NCBI RefSeq assembly: GCF_964187635.1
Contig: NZ_CAXLMO010000023.1
Coordinates: forward strand, 1-64,000
From: Seribacter sulfatis
Lineage (GTDB): Bacteria; Verrucomicrobiota; Verrucomicrobiia; Opitutales; Seribacteraceae
Length of the DNA stretch: 64,000 bases
Direction: 5' to 3'
The stretch's first letter is position 1, and every line of letters starts with the position of its first letter. Below, one piece after another: positions 1 through 8,700 of the stretch. Below the pieces are notes generated by a model. That model was not told the DNA's origin, did no database searches, and worked only from the letters and a program-made list of their open reading frames with translations. The position numbers were made by a program, and so were the translations under genes.

Positions 1-159
1 CAGCGACAAATCCTGCTGGGTTTGAGAGTTTGCTTTTTCCAGGACAGCCATTCTTTTTTCTAAAGCTTCAATTCTTGGGAGCAAATTGGGGTCAGTCTCA
101 GTATTTTGTCCGCAGAGTAAATTAGAGATTAGAAAAACGATAAATAATTTAAGTTTCAT
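1..159 (-). CDS. Exported coiled-coil protein, N-terminal part only
   Basis: The reading frame starts at the ATG complementary to 157-159 and runs off the left edge of the window, so only the first 53 codons are visible. The product begins with a short basic-hydrophobic stretch (MKLKLFIVFLISNLLC) that looks like a signal peptide, followed by a heptad-like region (IEALEKRMAVLEKA) that suggests a coiled coil. The next gene on the same strand (231-764) also encodes a signal peptide plus a coiled coil, so the two may be related envelope proteins. The frame is too short to appear as a long open frame, and the function cannot be assigned. Confidence 0.6.
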   Translation of the reverse strand, partial: MKLKLFIVFLISNLLCGQNTETDPNLLPRIEALEKRMAVLEKANSQTQQDLSL

Positions 160-230
160 GTATTTAGAGGGGCTGGTGAGGAATTGTTAATGATAGGAAA
201 TATGTGAACGGTATCGGTGGCAGGTTTTGG

Positions 231-764
231 TTAGCCGAAGGGTGACTCGAAAGAGACTACCCGTTTGTCAGAAAAGTTTACAGTACCTTCTTCTTGGGAT
301 CCATCTGCATTTAAATCGCCACTGTAGTAATATATTTGCTCAATGTTCGGTTTAACAGATGGTTTTATTCTTGTAGGTGTACCTAATACTTTCCGAACTT
401 CATAATAAGACATTCTTTTTCTCATTTTTTTCCAATTTTCAGGATTTACCCAGGGACCGGATGCTTTGTCGGCATTGCTGTTGATTTCAAAGCGTAATTT
501 ATCGAGGAATGATTTCTTTTGATCTGGATCGCTGGGTAAAATTTGGGCAAGGTCGGTAAGCTTAGAAGCATCGGTTTGTGTAGATTTAACAATTTCTTTT
601 CGTAGTTGATTATTTTCTTTTTCAACTGATTGAATTCTTTGCTCTAATTGTTTCACTCTATTGGAAATTAATTCAATTTTGGCCAAGAGTTCTTTGTTCG
701 AAACCGCATCGTTGCCCCAAACCGAAATACTAGAAAAAATAATTAAGAAAAAATATTTATGCAT
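231..764 (-). CDS. Exported coiled-coil protein with BamE/SmpA-like C-terminus
   Basis: A 177-residue protein. Residues 1-17 form a signal peptide (YFFLIIFSSISVWG). Residues about 25-60 are a charged coiled coil. The C-terminal third contains MSYYEVRKVLGTPTRI followed by YYYSGDLNADG, a pattern resembling the BamE/SmpA fold, in which a helix leads into a 'V...LG.P' turn and a beta sheet ending in tyrosine-rich strands. It is therefore probably periplasmic or outer-membrane associated. BamE itself is a shorter lipoprotein of the Bam complex; here there is no lipobox and a coiled coil has been added, so an actual Bam role is not established. It lies downstream of holA on the same strand with a gap of about 90 bases. 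Confidence 0.7.
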   Translation of the reverse strand: MHKYFFLIIFSSISVWGNDAVSNKELLAKIELISNRVKQLEQRIQSVEKENNQLRKEIVKSTQTDASKLTDLAQILPSDPDQKKSFLDKLRFEINSNADKASGPWVNPENWKKMRKRMSYYEVRKVLGTPTRIKPSVKPNIEQIYYYSGDLNADGSQEEGTVNFSDKRVVSFESPFG

Positions 765-856
765 CTTACCTTTTAAAAGTGCAGACCTAATTTAGCCAAG
801 CAAAAAGCTAGTTTAAGCACAGTTTATAATTTTTTTTAATTAGTTCTAAAACTTAA

Positions 857-1951
857 TTATTTTGTAAGGGTGCGGATGGCTAAGTCTTTAATAATATTAG
901 GTTGTTCCTCTTTGCCTTGAGATAGGAGTTTTTCAAAGGCTCCGATCAGGTCGGCTTGCAGGTCAATTAATCGACGGGTATTGAAGTTTTTTGTAAGGGG
1001 GAGCAGACGACCTAAAAACCAAGGGTTTTGTGAAAAGAGATTGAGTGTCGTTTTATCTCCCGATCCGGAGAAGTGATGAGCGTGTTTCTGACCAATTCTT
1101 TCGAGTTGGTCTTTTCCCAGCCTGCCATTGGGATCAATTTCTTTGCCATCCACTAGGACGCGAAGTTGAATGAGTAAGCGATTGCGGTTTTGTAAGTTGC
1201 TGAGGAGTGGACGGGCATCTTTGGCATGGAAAAAGTGCCGGTCAATTGCCTCGAGTGTCCACTTCAAATTACCGGAAAAGAAAGCCTCCGTGGCTTCAAA
1301 AAAATCGCCCTCTCCAAAATCGGGAACGAGTTGCATGATTAATTCCTCGGTAATGTCACCACCCTCTTCTCCGAGGTAGGATGCTAATTTTTTTGTCTCT
1401 TCCACTCCGAGGCGGGAGTGTGCTCCAATCTTACCGGCGAGGAATTCGAGGGCACCACTGGCAAAAGTTACCTCGCAGGCTTGCGCTGTTTCCTGAACGA
1501 GGCGTCGAAATGCGACATCTTCCTTTTCCTGTTTGGCCACATCTTCATAGGTGGAATTTTTCTGTAACCATTTTACAAAGCTGTGCCCGCGGTGAACCGG
1601 GCAGGCAGATAAAATAAGGACAGTGTCTCCTAGATTTCCGAGAAATGGTTTCATTGAATCGAGGGCATTTTTGGAACCCTGAGCCGCCCCCACCTTGGTC
1701 TGGTTGAGAAAGTTTGCTTCGTTAATCCAGATCAGTTTTCCTCCGCCAAAAAGGGAGAGTGTTTGCCCGGCAGTACGGGCTTCATTTAAAATTCTTTCCA
1801 CCTCATCGACCCGATCTGCCCGACCATCAATTTGTTCGCGGGAAAGATCATCGGGAAATTGATCGATGTGTTCTTCAAAAATTTCTTTTGCCCGCTGACG
1901 AACTAAAAAGTCATCATCTCCTAAGACTACAAAAAATCCACCGTTTGCCAT
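857..1951 (-). CDS. holA: DNA polymerase III delta subunit (HolA)
   Basis: A 364-residue protein of the usual length for the clamp-loader delta subunit, which opens the beta sliding clamp during replication. The N-terminus (GGFFVVLGDDDFLVRQRAKE) matches the typical start of HolA proteins, in which a strand leads into 'Y.L.G.D..L'. The central part carries LIWINEANFL and VLILSACPVHRG, as expected for the degenerate AAA+ fold that lacks ATP binding. The C-terminal helical domain (RPLLSNLQNRNRLLIQLRVLV and ARPLLPL-like segments) fits the collar domain. The start at the ATG opposite 1951 gives a compact N-terminus. The cinA gene lies 41 bases upstream on the same strand. Confidence 0.85.
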   Translation of the reverse strand: MANGGFFVVLGDDDFLVRQRAKEIFEEHIDQFPDDLSREQIDGRADRVDEVERILNEARTAGQTLSLFGGGKLIWINEANFLNQTKVGAAQGSKNALDSMKPFLGNLGDTVLILSACPVHRGHSFVKWLQKNSTYEDVAKQEKEDVAFRRLVQETAQACEVTFASGALEFLAGKIGAHSRLGVEETKKLASYLGEEGGDITEELIMQLVPDFGEGDFFEATEAFFSGNLKWTLEAIDRHFFHAKDARPLLSNLQNRNRLLIQLRVLVDGKEIDPNGRLGKDQLERIGQKHAHHFSGSGDKTTLNLFSQNPWFLGRLLPLTKNFNTRRLIDLQADLIGAFEKLLSQGKEEQPNIIKDLAIRTLTK

Positions 1952-1992
1952 TTTGCCGAGGAGTGAGTGTGAAAGGGAGAGTCTCGGATGAA

Positions 1993-3291
1993 CTAGATAT
2001 TAAATTCGCCTGACTCCGCTGCGGCAAAAACTTCTTCCAATTTATACTTGCGTAATTTTCTTCTCATCCAATCCAGTGCGGCCGTTGCAGCCCGCCTGCG
2101 GTTGGATGCCCGATCTCCCCGAAGTTGAATTTTTTTAGCCCATACTCCAACAGGAGAGGCATAACCGAGGTAAATTGAACCGACTGGCAGCACTTGTGTG
2201 CCCCCTGTTGGTCCAGCAAAGCCGGTTACACTGAGACCATAATCTGCCCCGTATTTTTCACAGGCACCAGTGGCCATAGCAATCGCCACTTCCTCGCTGA
2301 CTGCCCCATGCTGTTCAATCATGCTTTCCGGAACATCAAGCATTTGAACTTTTGCATCATTGTGATAACAAACTGCACCGCCATGAAAGACTTTTGAAAT
2401 CCCGGGGATCTCAGTAAAGGAGGAGGAAAGTAATCCACCGGTACAGGATTCTGCCACGGCAATAGTCTTATTTAAATTTCGAACTTCGCGAAAAATAACT
2501 TCGGCAATTGTACGATCGCCCAGGCAGACAAAATCTTCGCCCAATGCATCACGACAGGCATCGGCTAGATTATGCAAGTCTTGATCGTTAATACTATCTG
2601 AATCCAGTGAACTTAATCGAATGTCAACCATGCCCGCATGTGCGCAGTAGCCAATAATGAGACCTTTTTTTCCTTCGAATAAATGCTCCACTTTTTCCGC
2701 CACGGTGGATTCCCCAATACCGGCAGTACGAATTTGTAAGTAACAATCAATCTCCGGGAAAATGCCTTCTTTTTGTAGTCGGGGAATCACTTGTTCTTCA
2801 AACATGGGATGCATTTCGCGAGCGGGCCCGGGAAGCATGACGAGAATTTTGTTATCTTTTTTAAGCCAAATTCCAGGAGCAGTACCGTAAGGATTTTCTA
2901 AAATTTCTGAATTCCCCAGGCGGTAACATTGCCTGAGGTTTATTTCGGGCATGGGGCGTGCAAGTTGTTTGAATCGATCCTTTAATGCAGTTTCAATTAC
3001 TGGATCAAAAACTAATTCCTCTCCCAGTGCCTGGGCAATATTTTCCCGGGTAATATCATCGGTGGTTGGACCGAGGCCACCTGTGGTGATCACTAAATCA
3101 GACCGTTTCCAGGCTTCGGAGAAAAAAAGACGAATATCTTCCGGATTATCCCGGATCACTAAATTGGCGGCGGGTTCCAGGCCGTGGTGGGCGAGTTGGT
3201 TGCCTAGATAAGTAAGGTGAGTATTTTCACGAATACCAAGGAGAAGTTCATCGCCGAGGGTAATTGTCTCGACGCGTATGTTAGAACTCAT
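1993..3291 (-). CDS. cinA: CinA-like nicotinamide-nucleotide amidase / competence-damage protein
   Basis: A 432-residue protein with the full CinA architecture. Residues 1-170 form the MoCF-like N-terminal domain with ITTGGLGPTTDD at about 69-80, and the C-terminal domain starting near residue 265 contains AVAESCTGGLLSSSFTEIPG and GLSVTGFAGPTGG, the signature of the PncC nicotinamide-nucleotide amidase domain. CinA proteins deamidate nicotinamide mononucleotide in the NAD salvage cycle, and the N-terminal domain of homologues has ADP-ribose pyrophosphatase activity. The gene is cytoplasmic, sits upstream of holA on the same strand, and is divergent from uvrC, whose start is about 80 bases away. 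Confidence 0.92.
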   Translation of the reverse strand: MSSNIRVETITLGDELLLGIRENTHLTYLGNQLAHHGLEPAANLVIRDNPEDIRLFFSEAWKRSDLVITTGGLGPTTDDITRENIAQALGEELVFDPVIETALKDRFKQLARPMPEINLRQCYRLGNSEILENPYGTAPGIWLKKDNKILVMLPGPAREMHPMFEEQVIPRLQKEGIFPEIDCYLQIRTAGIGESTVAEKVEHLFEGKKGLIIGYCAHAGMVDIRLSSLDSDSINDQDLHNLADACRDALGEDFVCLGDRTIAEVIFREVRNLNKTIAVAESCTGGLLSSSFTEIPGISKVFHGGAVCYHNDAKVQMLDVPESMIEQHGAVSEEVAIAMATGACEKYGADYGLSVTGFAGPTGGTQVLPVGSIYLGYASPVGVWAKKIQLRGDRASNRRRAATAALDWMRRKLRKYKLEEVFAAAESGEFNI

Positions 3292-3371
3292 AGATAGTTG
3301 TATTTAGGATCAGAGGTTATAATTTGTATTCTTGCCAACTTCTAAAATACTCAAGATTTTATAGATTGCCA

Positions 3372-4853
3372 ATGCAAAATCAGAAACTCGAACTTCATAG
3401 CTTTATCCGAACCCTTCCCCAGGGCTCAGGTGTGTACTTAATGAAGGACCGATTGGGTCATGTTATTTATGTGGGGAAGGCCAAAAATCTGAAGAGACGG
3501 GTGAGCAGTTATTTTCAGGGTTCCCGTAGGTTTGTGCGGGCACAACCTAAAATTGCCGCTATGGTAGAAATGGTTTGTGAAATTTCGATTCATGAAACCA
3601 AAAATGAAACCGAGGCTCTCCTCCTGGAGGGTAAATTAATTAAGGAATATAAACCTCGTTACAATACTGACTTTACAGATGACAAACAATTCTTGTTGGT
3701 TCGGGTTGATTTGCAGAATGAGCTTCCCCGTTTTCGCCTATGTCGACATAAAAAAGAAGACGGCTCTCATTATTACGGACCCTTTGCACAGGCCGGTTTT
3801 TTACGGTCGACTCTTTCCGAAATGCGAAAAAAATTTGGAATTCTTCTCTCGGACGCCAATCCTGTAAAATTAGAGGACGGTCGCTTTCGATTGTATGATG
3901 ATGCACGAGCGGAGATCTTTGCCGGACATAATGAAACCACTCAGGAAAAATATCGCGAGCGCGTGGAAGAGGCCTGTTCTTTTTTGGAAGGAAAAGCAAA
4001 AAGTTGGCTGGCAGAACTGCGAGAAAAGATGCAAAAGCATGCCGAGGCGATGCAATTTGAACGAGCGGCAGAGTTTCGGGATTTAGCGGATGCACTTTCC
4101 AAAACGATTAAAAAAACTCGAAGGTTTACCAAGCAATGGCCCAAGCAGGAGGATGGGAATTGGCATGGGTTGGAACGCTTGCGTGAAGTTTTGGAGCTGG
4201 ATCGTCCACCTGCGGTCATTGAATGCTTTGATATTTCTCATGTGTCTGGCACCTTTGTGGTGGCCTCAATGGTCCGATTTGTCTCGGGGAAATCAGATCG
4301 CCGTTCCTACAGGCGTTACAAGATAAAAAGTTTTGAAGGAAATGATGATTTTCGATCGATGGAGGAAGTAGTGGGCAGGCGGTATGGCCGATTGTCTAAA
4401 GCCGGCCGTGAGTTTCCTGACCTTGTCGTAATTGACGGGGGGGCAGGGCAGGTAAGTTCTGCAGTAAAGGCATTTACTTCGTTGGAAATTGACCCACCTC
4501 CAATGATAGGTTTGGCAAAGCGCGAGGAGAGCATTGTTTTTCCGGACGGACGTGAGGAAATGGTATTAGACCCGAGGGACTTGGGATTACGAATGTTACA
4601 ACAAGTTCGAGATGAGGCACATCGATTTGCAAACCAGTACAATGCAGATCTTCGAAGCAAGCGTATAAAAGAGTCCATTTTAGATGACTTTAAAGGACTT
4701 GGTGCAGTTAGGAAAGTGGCACTACTAACCCATTTTGGTTCGATTGAAAAATTGCGAAAAGCCACCTCTCTTCAAATCCAGGAGCTAGACGGGATCGGAG
4801 CCAAATTGGCAGACCGATTACAGTTGTATTTATCATCGGGGAAAAATGAATAG
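3372..4853 (+). CDS. uvrC: UvrABC excinuclease subunit C
   Basis: UvrC makes the two incisions around DNA lesions in nucleotide excision repair. I chose the ATG at 3372 (MQNQKLELHSF) because the 16 residues of the longer frame upstream look non-coding; the product is then 493 residues. In order it shows the GIY-YIG nuclease (GSGVYLMKDRLGHVIYVGKAKNLKRR split over residues 19-45), a UVR domain (QKHAEAMQFERAAEFRD) that contacts UvrB, the RNase H-like second nuclease (IECFDISHVSG and VVIDGGAGQ with its aspartates), and a C-terminal helix-hairpin-helix pair (LDDFKGLGAVRK, ELDGIGAKLADRL). It is shorter than the roughly 600 residues of Escherichia coli UvrC, mainly because the linker region is reduced. 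The stop overlaps the next gene by eight bases. Confidence 0.93.
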   Translation: MQNQKLELHSFIRTLPQGSGVYLMKDRLGHVIYVGKAKNLKRRVSSYFQGSRRFVRAQPKIAAMVEMVCEISIHETKNETEALLLEGKLIKEYKPRYNTDFTDDKQFLLVRVDLQNELPRFRLCRHKKEDGSHYYGPFAQAGFLRSTLSEMRKKFGILLSDANPVKLEDGRFRLYDDARAEIFAGHNETTQEKYRERVEEACSFLEGKAKSWLAELREKMQKHAEAMQFERAAEFRDLADALSKTIKKTRRFTKQWPKQEDGNWHGLERLREVLELDRPPAVIECFDISHVSGTFVVASMVRFVSGKSDRRSYRRYKIKSFEGNDDFRSMEEVVGRRYGRLSKAGREFPDLVVIDGGAGQVSSAVKAFTSLEIDPPPMIGLAKREESIVFPDGREEMVLDPRDLGLRMLQQVRDEAHRFANQYNADLRSKRIKESILDDFKGLGAVRKVALLTHFGSIEKLRKATSLQIQELDGIGAKLADRLQLYLSSGKNE

Positions 4854-6123
4854 GCACTTTCTTCCAATCTGTTGCCTTCTTTCTCTTGCGTTACAATCTT
4901 TTCTGCACGGTGATTGGCCACGATGGAGGGGAGCGCAGGGAGATGGAACATGGAATGGTCCTGAGATTTCCAGAGTGTTACCGACTGCCGGTCTTAAGCG
5001 AGTCTGGAAAACTAAAGTGTTTCCGGGTTACTCCGGAATAACGATACAGGATGGACTTCTTTACCTAATGGATCGGCCGAATTCTGAGGAGGGGAAGGGG
5101 ATGGAACGAATAGTTTGTCTGAATGCGAGTACAGGAGTGGAGGTATGGAGTTTTTCCTACCCGGTTGATTATGGTGATATGGGGTACGGGAAAGGACCAC
5201 GGTCTTCCGTTACCGTTGAAGACGGGCGAGTTTTTACTTTAGGAGCCAGGGGACATGCTTTCGCCTTTAATTCGCAAACAGGAGAAAAAATATGGATGCG
5301 TAATTTGGTGGCAGAGGAAAATGCCACTGTTCCAATCTGGGGATTTTCGAGTTCGCCCGAGCCTCATGCGAGTGAAGTTCTTTTCCATGTTGGCTGTCAA
5401 CCCACTGGTTCTGTCTTGGCGTTGTCCCAGGCGAATGGTGAAACGAAGTGGAAGGTGGGAAGGGATGAGGGTGCGGGATACGCTCCTCCATTGTTGATAG
5501 AATCGAAGGGGGGACCGCAATTAATATGTTGGGGGCCAAATCGAATTATGGGTTTACCGATTGGAGGAGGACAGGCGTACTGGGAGGTTCCATATGAGGT
5601 GAAATACGGAGTCTCTATCACTAAGCCAATTTATCACGAAGACATTATTTTGGTAAGTGGATACTGGCATGGGACTCGTGCGATTCTATTGGGGGAAAAG
5701 CTCGGTGATGCCAAAATCCTCTGGTCAGACGAGATTAATTTGAGAGGTTTAATGTCGCAGGCTTTATATCGGAAGGGCATTTGTTTTCTTCTTGATCGAT
5801 CCAGTGGATTATCTGCATTTGAATTGAAAAGCGGTAAGATTCTCTGGCGTGATCAACATCAACTCACTCCGTCTGAACGAAATCCCCAGGCAAGCATCGT
5901 ATGGTCGGAGCAGGAAGCGGGAGACGCACTTGCTTTGAATGCCTATGGAGAACTTGTTTTTATCAACTTAGGAAAAGAGGGTTATACCGAATACTGGCGT
6001 GACCAAATTATCGGTAAAACTTGGGCCCATCCCGCCTATTCTAATAATCGAGTGTTCTCAAGAGATGACAAATCGGTAGTTTGCCATGAATTACCCCTTG
6101 CTACAAAGTCTGTAAGAAAGTAG
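4846..6123 (+). CDS. Exported PQQ-like beta-propeller protein
   Basis: A 425-residue protein with an N-terminal signal peptide (CCLLSLALQSFLHGDW) and repeated blades of the PQQ/BamB type: RVWKTKVFPGYSGITI, LYLMDRP, CLNASTGVEVWSF, AFNSQTGEKIWMRN, ALSQANGETKWKVG and AFELKSGKILWRDQ. The 'A.d..tG...W' signature recurs at least four times, so an eight-bladed propeller is likely. The segment WPRWRGAQGDGTWNG right after the signal peptide is typical of a large family of exported PQQ-like proteins in Verrucomicrobiota and Planctomycetota. No catalytic dehydrogenase residues are evident, so it may be a binding or scaffold protein rather than an enzyme. Its start lies inside the end of uvrC (ATG within the last codons), which suggests translational coupling. 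Confidence 0.85.
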   Translation: MNRHFLPICCLLSLALQSFLHGDWPRWRGAQGDGTWNGPEISRVLPTAGLKRVWKTKVFPGYSGITIQDGLLYLMDRPNSEEGKGMERIVCLNASTGVEVWSFSYPVDYGDMGYGKGPRSSVTVEDGRVFTLGARGHAFAFNSQTGEKIWMRNLVAEENATVPIWGFSSSPEPHASEVLFHVGCQPTGSVLALSQANGETKWKVGRDEGAGYAPPLLIESKGGPQLICWGPNRIMGLPIGGGQAYWEVPYEVKYGVSITKPIYHEDIILVSGYWHGTRAILLGEKLGDAKILWSDEINLRGLMSQALYRKGICFLLDRSSGLSAFELKSGKILWRDQHQLTPSERNPQASIVWSEQEAGDALALNAYGELVFINLGKEGYTEYWRDQIIGKTWAHPAYSNNRVFSRDDKSVVCHELPLATKSVRK

Positions 6124-6156
6124 TAAATTCATTTTTTCATTCTTATTTGTTGAACG

Positions 6157-6993
6157 ATGCATTTGTATAAAACTGGTGACGGATTTATTATTAAAAAGGA
6201 GGAAGATCATCGATTTGTGAACAATATTGATGATTGGAACTCTCTGATTAATAACGATAATTTGTGGGAGTGCCTTGAGGAGGAATGGCAAAGGGGGAGT
6301 TCTATTTCTGACCCTCAACAAGCTTTGATTAATTTGCTCCCTCCTGTCGGGGTACAAGAAGTTTGGGCAGCAGGAGTGACCTACCGCTCGAGTCGATTAG
6401 CAAGGATGGAGGAATCCCGGGATGCTGGTGGTGGAGATTTTTACAGCCGGGTTTACCAAGCTGACCGACCGGAGATATTTTTAAAAGCCACTCCAAGCAG
6501 GGTAGTGGGGCATGGGCAAAATTTTCGAATTCGCAAGGATTCCGATTGGGATGTCCCAGAACCAGAACTAACTTTGTTTGCAACAACATCGGGAAAGGTT
6601 GTGGCCTACACGGTTGGGAATGATGTTTCCTCCCGGAGTATAGAGGGAGAGAATCCATTGTATTTACCACAGGCTAAAACTTTTGATAAATGTGCCTGCT
6701 TGGGTCCCTGCTTGTATGTTCCACCAGAACCTCTTTCTTTGGACACTACTATATCCATTTTGATTCATCGTGAAGAAAAGGAAGTTTTTTCCGGCAAGAC
6801 GACACTTTCAGAAATGAAAAGAACGCCAAATGAATTAATCGGTTTTCTTTTTCGGGAGACCTCGTTTCCACAAGGGGTTTTTTTAATGACTGGCACTGGT
6901 ATCGTACCGAGTAATAACTTTACTTTACAATCGGGCGATGTTGTCTCGATTTCGATTGATCTTATCGGTACTCTAGTAAATTCCGTGGAATAG
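6157..6993 (+). CDS. FAH-family protein, probable 2-keto-3-deoxy-sugar-acid dehydratase
   Basis: A 278-residue member of the fumarylacetoacetate hydrolase superfamily. The metal-binding signature is visible as PEPELTLF near residue 132 (two acidic ligands), and the preceding segment VQEVWAAGVTYRSSRLARMEE and following VGNDVSSRSIEGENPLYLPQ fit the subgroup of 2-keto-3-deoxy-D-arabinonate / L-2-keto-3-deoxyarabonate dehydratases. These cytoplasmic enzymes convert 2-keto-3-deoxy pentonates to 2,5-dioxopentanoate. The next gene, 27 bases downstream, encodes a dioxovalerate-type aldehyde dehydrogenase that would use exactly that product, which supports the assignment. Which sugar acid is the natural substrate cannot be told from sequence; simple hydrolase activity on fumarylpyruvate-like compounds is an alternative. 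Confidence 0.75.
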   Translation: MHLYKTGDGFIIKKEEDHRFVNNIDDWNSLINNDNLWECLEEEWQRGSSISDPQQALINLLPPVGVQEVWAAGVTYRSSRLARMEESRDAGGGDFYSRVYQADRPEIFLKATPSRVVGHGQNFRIRKDSDWDVPEPELTLFATTSGKVVAYTVGNDVSSRSIEGENPLYLPQAKTFDKCACLGPCLYVPPEPLSLDTTISILIHREEKEVFSGKTTLSEMKRTPNELIGFLFRETSFPQGVFLMTGTGIVPSNNFTLQSGDVVSISIDLIGTLVNSVE

Positions 6994-7020
6994 CTTACTA
7001 AATTAAACAATTATATAATT

Positions 7021-8586
7021 ATGACTGAAACTTCATTAATTGGTTTTTCTCGAGGAGAACAGACGAGTTCAACTTTTCGTGCGGTAGACCCGAAAACGGG
7101 AAGTGAATTGGGCACAGAATATTCGCATTCGTCGGAAGGTGATGTCCAGCGGTCCTGTGAACTTGCTCAATTGGCATCCCTGCCCATGGCTTCACTTTCG
7201 GGTCAGAAAAAAGCAGAATTTCTACGATTATTGGCCGATCGGTTGGATGGAGCAGTGGATTCAATTGTCGAGGTTATGACTGTTGAGACTGGTCTGCCAG
7301 AAGCTCGGGTTCGTGGCGAGACTGGCCGAACCAGTGGTCAATTACGAATGTTTGCAGATTTACTCGTAGAGGGTTCCTGGGTTGATGCGCGGATTGATCG
7401 AGCGGTTCCCGATCGCCTTCCTCTGCCCAAGCCCGATTTACGTGCCATGCTTCGACCGATTGGCCCCGTTGCAGTATTTTGTGCCAGTAATTTTCCATTA
7501 GCCTTTTCAGTGGCTGGAGGAGATACGGCTTCTGCCTGGGCTGCGGGTTGCCCCGTGATAGTCAAGGCGCACCATGCCCACCCAGGCACTGCTTTAATAG
7601 TGGGGAAATTAATTGTTCAATCACAAAAAGAAAGTGGATTGCCGGAGGGGGCATTTTCCCTTCTGTTTGGTGAGGGTAGAACAGTGGGACAAGCACTTGT
7701 GACTCATTCAGTAATCAAAGCAGTTGGTTTTACAGGCTCTCGTTCTGGTGGTCGTGCTCTTTTTGATCTAGCCTCTCAGAGAAAAGAGCCAATTCCCGTT
7801 TTTGCAGAGATGAGCAGTATCAACCCCCTTTTCTTACTTCCTGAATTGAAATCGGATGAAATGGAGAATATTGCCGATGGATTATATGCTTCAGCCACCT
7901 TGGGAGGGGGACAATTTTGTACTAATCCAGGAATTGTATTTTATCCCAATAATGGAGACGGGAAAAAATTTCGGGATTCCTATGTTGAAAAAATGAAGGA
8001 CTATACTCCAGTCGCGATGTTGCACCAGGGGATTCGCGAATCCTATGCCCAGGGAATTGAGGAAATGGTAAAACAACAGGGAGTTGAGGTACTCGTTCTG
8101 AGCGACTTATCGGAAGATGGCAATGGCGGTTGCGATGCAAGTAGCTGTGTATTAAACACTAGTATTGAGTGTTTTTTGAAAAATCCTCAATTAACAACTG
8201 AAGTTTTTGGTCCCACTACTCTTCTTGTTTCTTACGAAGATAAAGAAGATTTATTAAGAGTAGCCCGTGAAATGGAGGGCCAATTAACGGCCAGTTTTTT
8301 CGGTCATAAAGAAATGTTACCCCAGCATGAAAACTTACTCGACCTGATGGAAACGAGAGCGGGCAGACTTTTATTTAATCAATTTCCGACAGGAGTAGAG
8401 GTGTGCGAATCAATTGTCCATGGGGGGCCTTATCCTGCTACCACAGACAGTCGGTCAACCTCGGTGGGGACTGGAGCCATTTTACGATTCGCGAGACCCG
8501 TCTGCTATCAGGGGTTTCCGGATGAATTTCTTCCCGAAGAACTAAAGGAAGAAAATCCGGGTGGAATCAAACGAAAAGAAGGTTGA
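7021..8586 (+). CDS. Aldehyde dehydrogenase, 2,5-dioxovalerate (alpha-ketoglutarate semialdehyde) type
   Basis: A 521-residue NAD(P)-dependent aldehyde dehydrogenase. The catalytic cysteine is C300 in GGGQFCTNPG and the general base is E263 in FAEMSSINP. The segments GPVAVFCASNFPLAFSVAGGDTASAW (split over residues 147-172) and AAGCPVIVKAHHAHPGTA are characteristic of the alpha-ketoglutarate semialdehyde dehydrogenase branch rather than of betaine or succinate semialdehyde enzymes. It would oxidise 2,5-dioxopentanoate to 2-oxoglutarate and so feed pentose-derived carbon to the TCA cycle. It forms an operon with the upstream FAH-family gene. The other enzymes of such a pathway (sugar dehydrogenase, lactonase, first dehydratase) are not in this window. 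Confidence 0.88.
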   Translation: MTETSLIGFSRGEQTSSTFRAVDPKTGSELGTEYSHSSEGDVQRSCELAQLASLPMASLSGQKKAEFLRLLADRLDGAVDSIVEVMTVETGLPEARVRGETGRTSGQLRMFADLLVEGSWVDARIDRAVPDRLPLPKPDLRAMLRPIGPVAVFCASNFPLAFSVAGGDTASAWAAGCPVIVKAHHAHPGTALIVGKLIVQSQKESGLPEGAFSLLFGEGRTVGQALVTHSVIKAVGFTGSRSGGRALFDLASQRKEPIPVFAEMSSINPLFLLPELKSDEMENIADGLYASATLGGGQFCTNPGIVFYPNNGDGKKFRDSYVEKMKDYTPVAMLHQGIRESYAQGIEEMVKQQGVEVLVLSDLSEDGNGGCDASSCVLNTSIECFLKNPQLTTEVFGPTTLLVSYEDKEDLLRVAREMEGQLTASFFGHKEMLPQHENLLDLMETRAGRLLFNQFPTGVEVCESIVHGGPYPATTDSRSTSVGTGAILRFARPVCYQGFPDEFLPEELKEENPGGIKRKEG

Positions 8587-8700
8587 AATTTTAGGAACCA
8601 TATCGTGTATAATTGTTTTGCCATAAAGCACGAAAAATCACTAGCATCGGATTTATAATTTATTTTTATCTCTCAATGAATATAACACATTTTTTTAACT

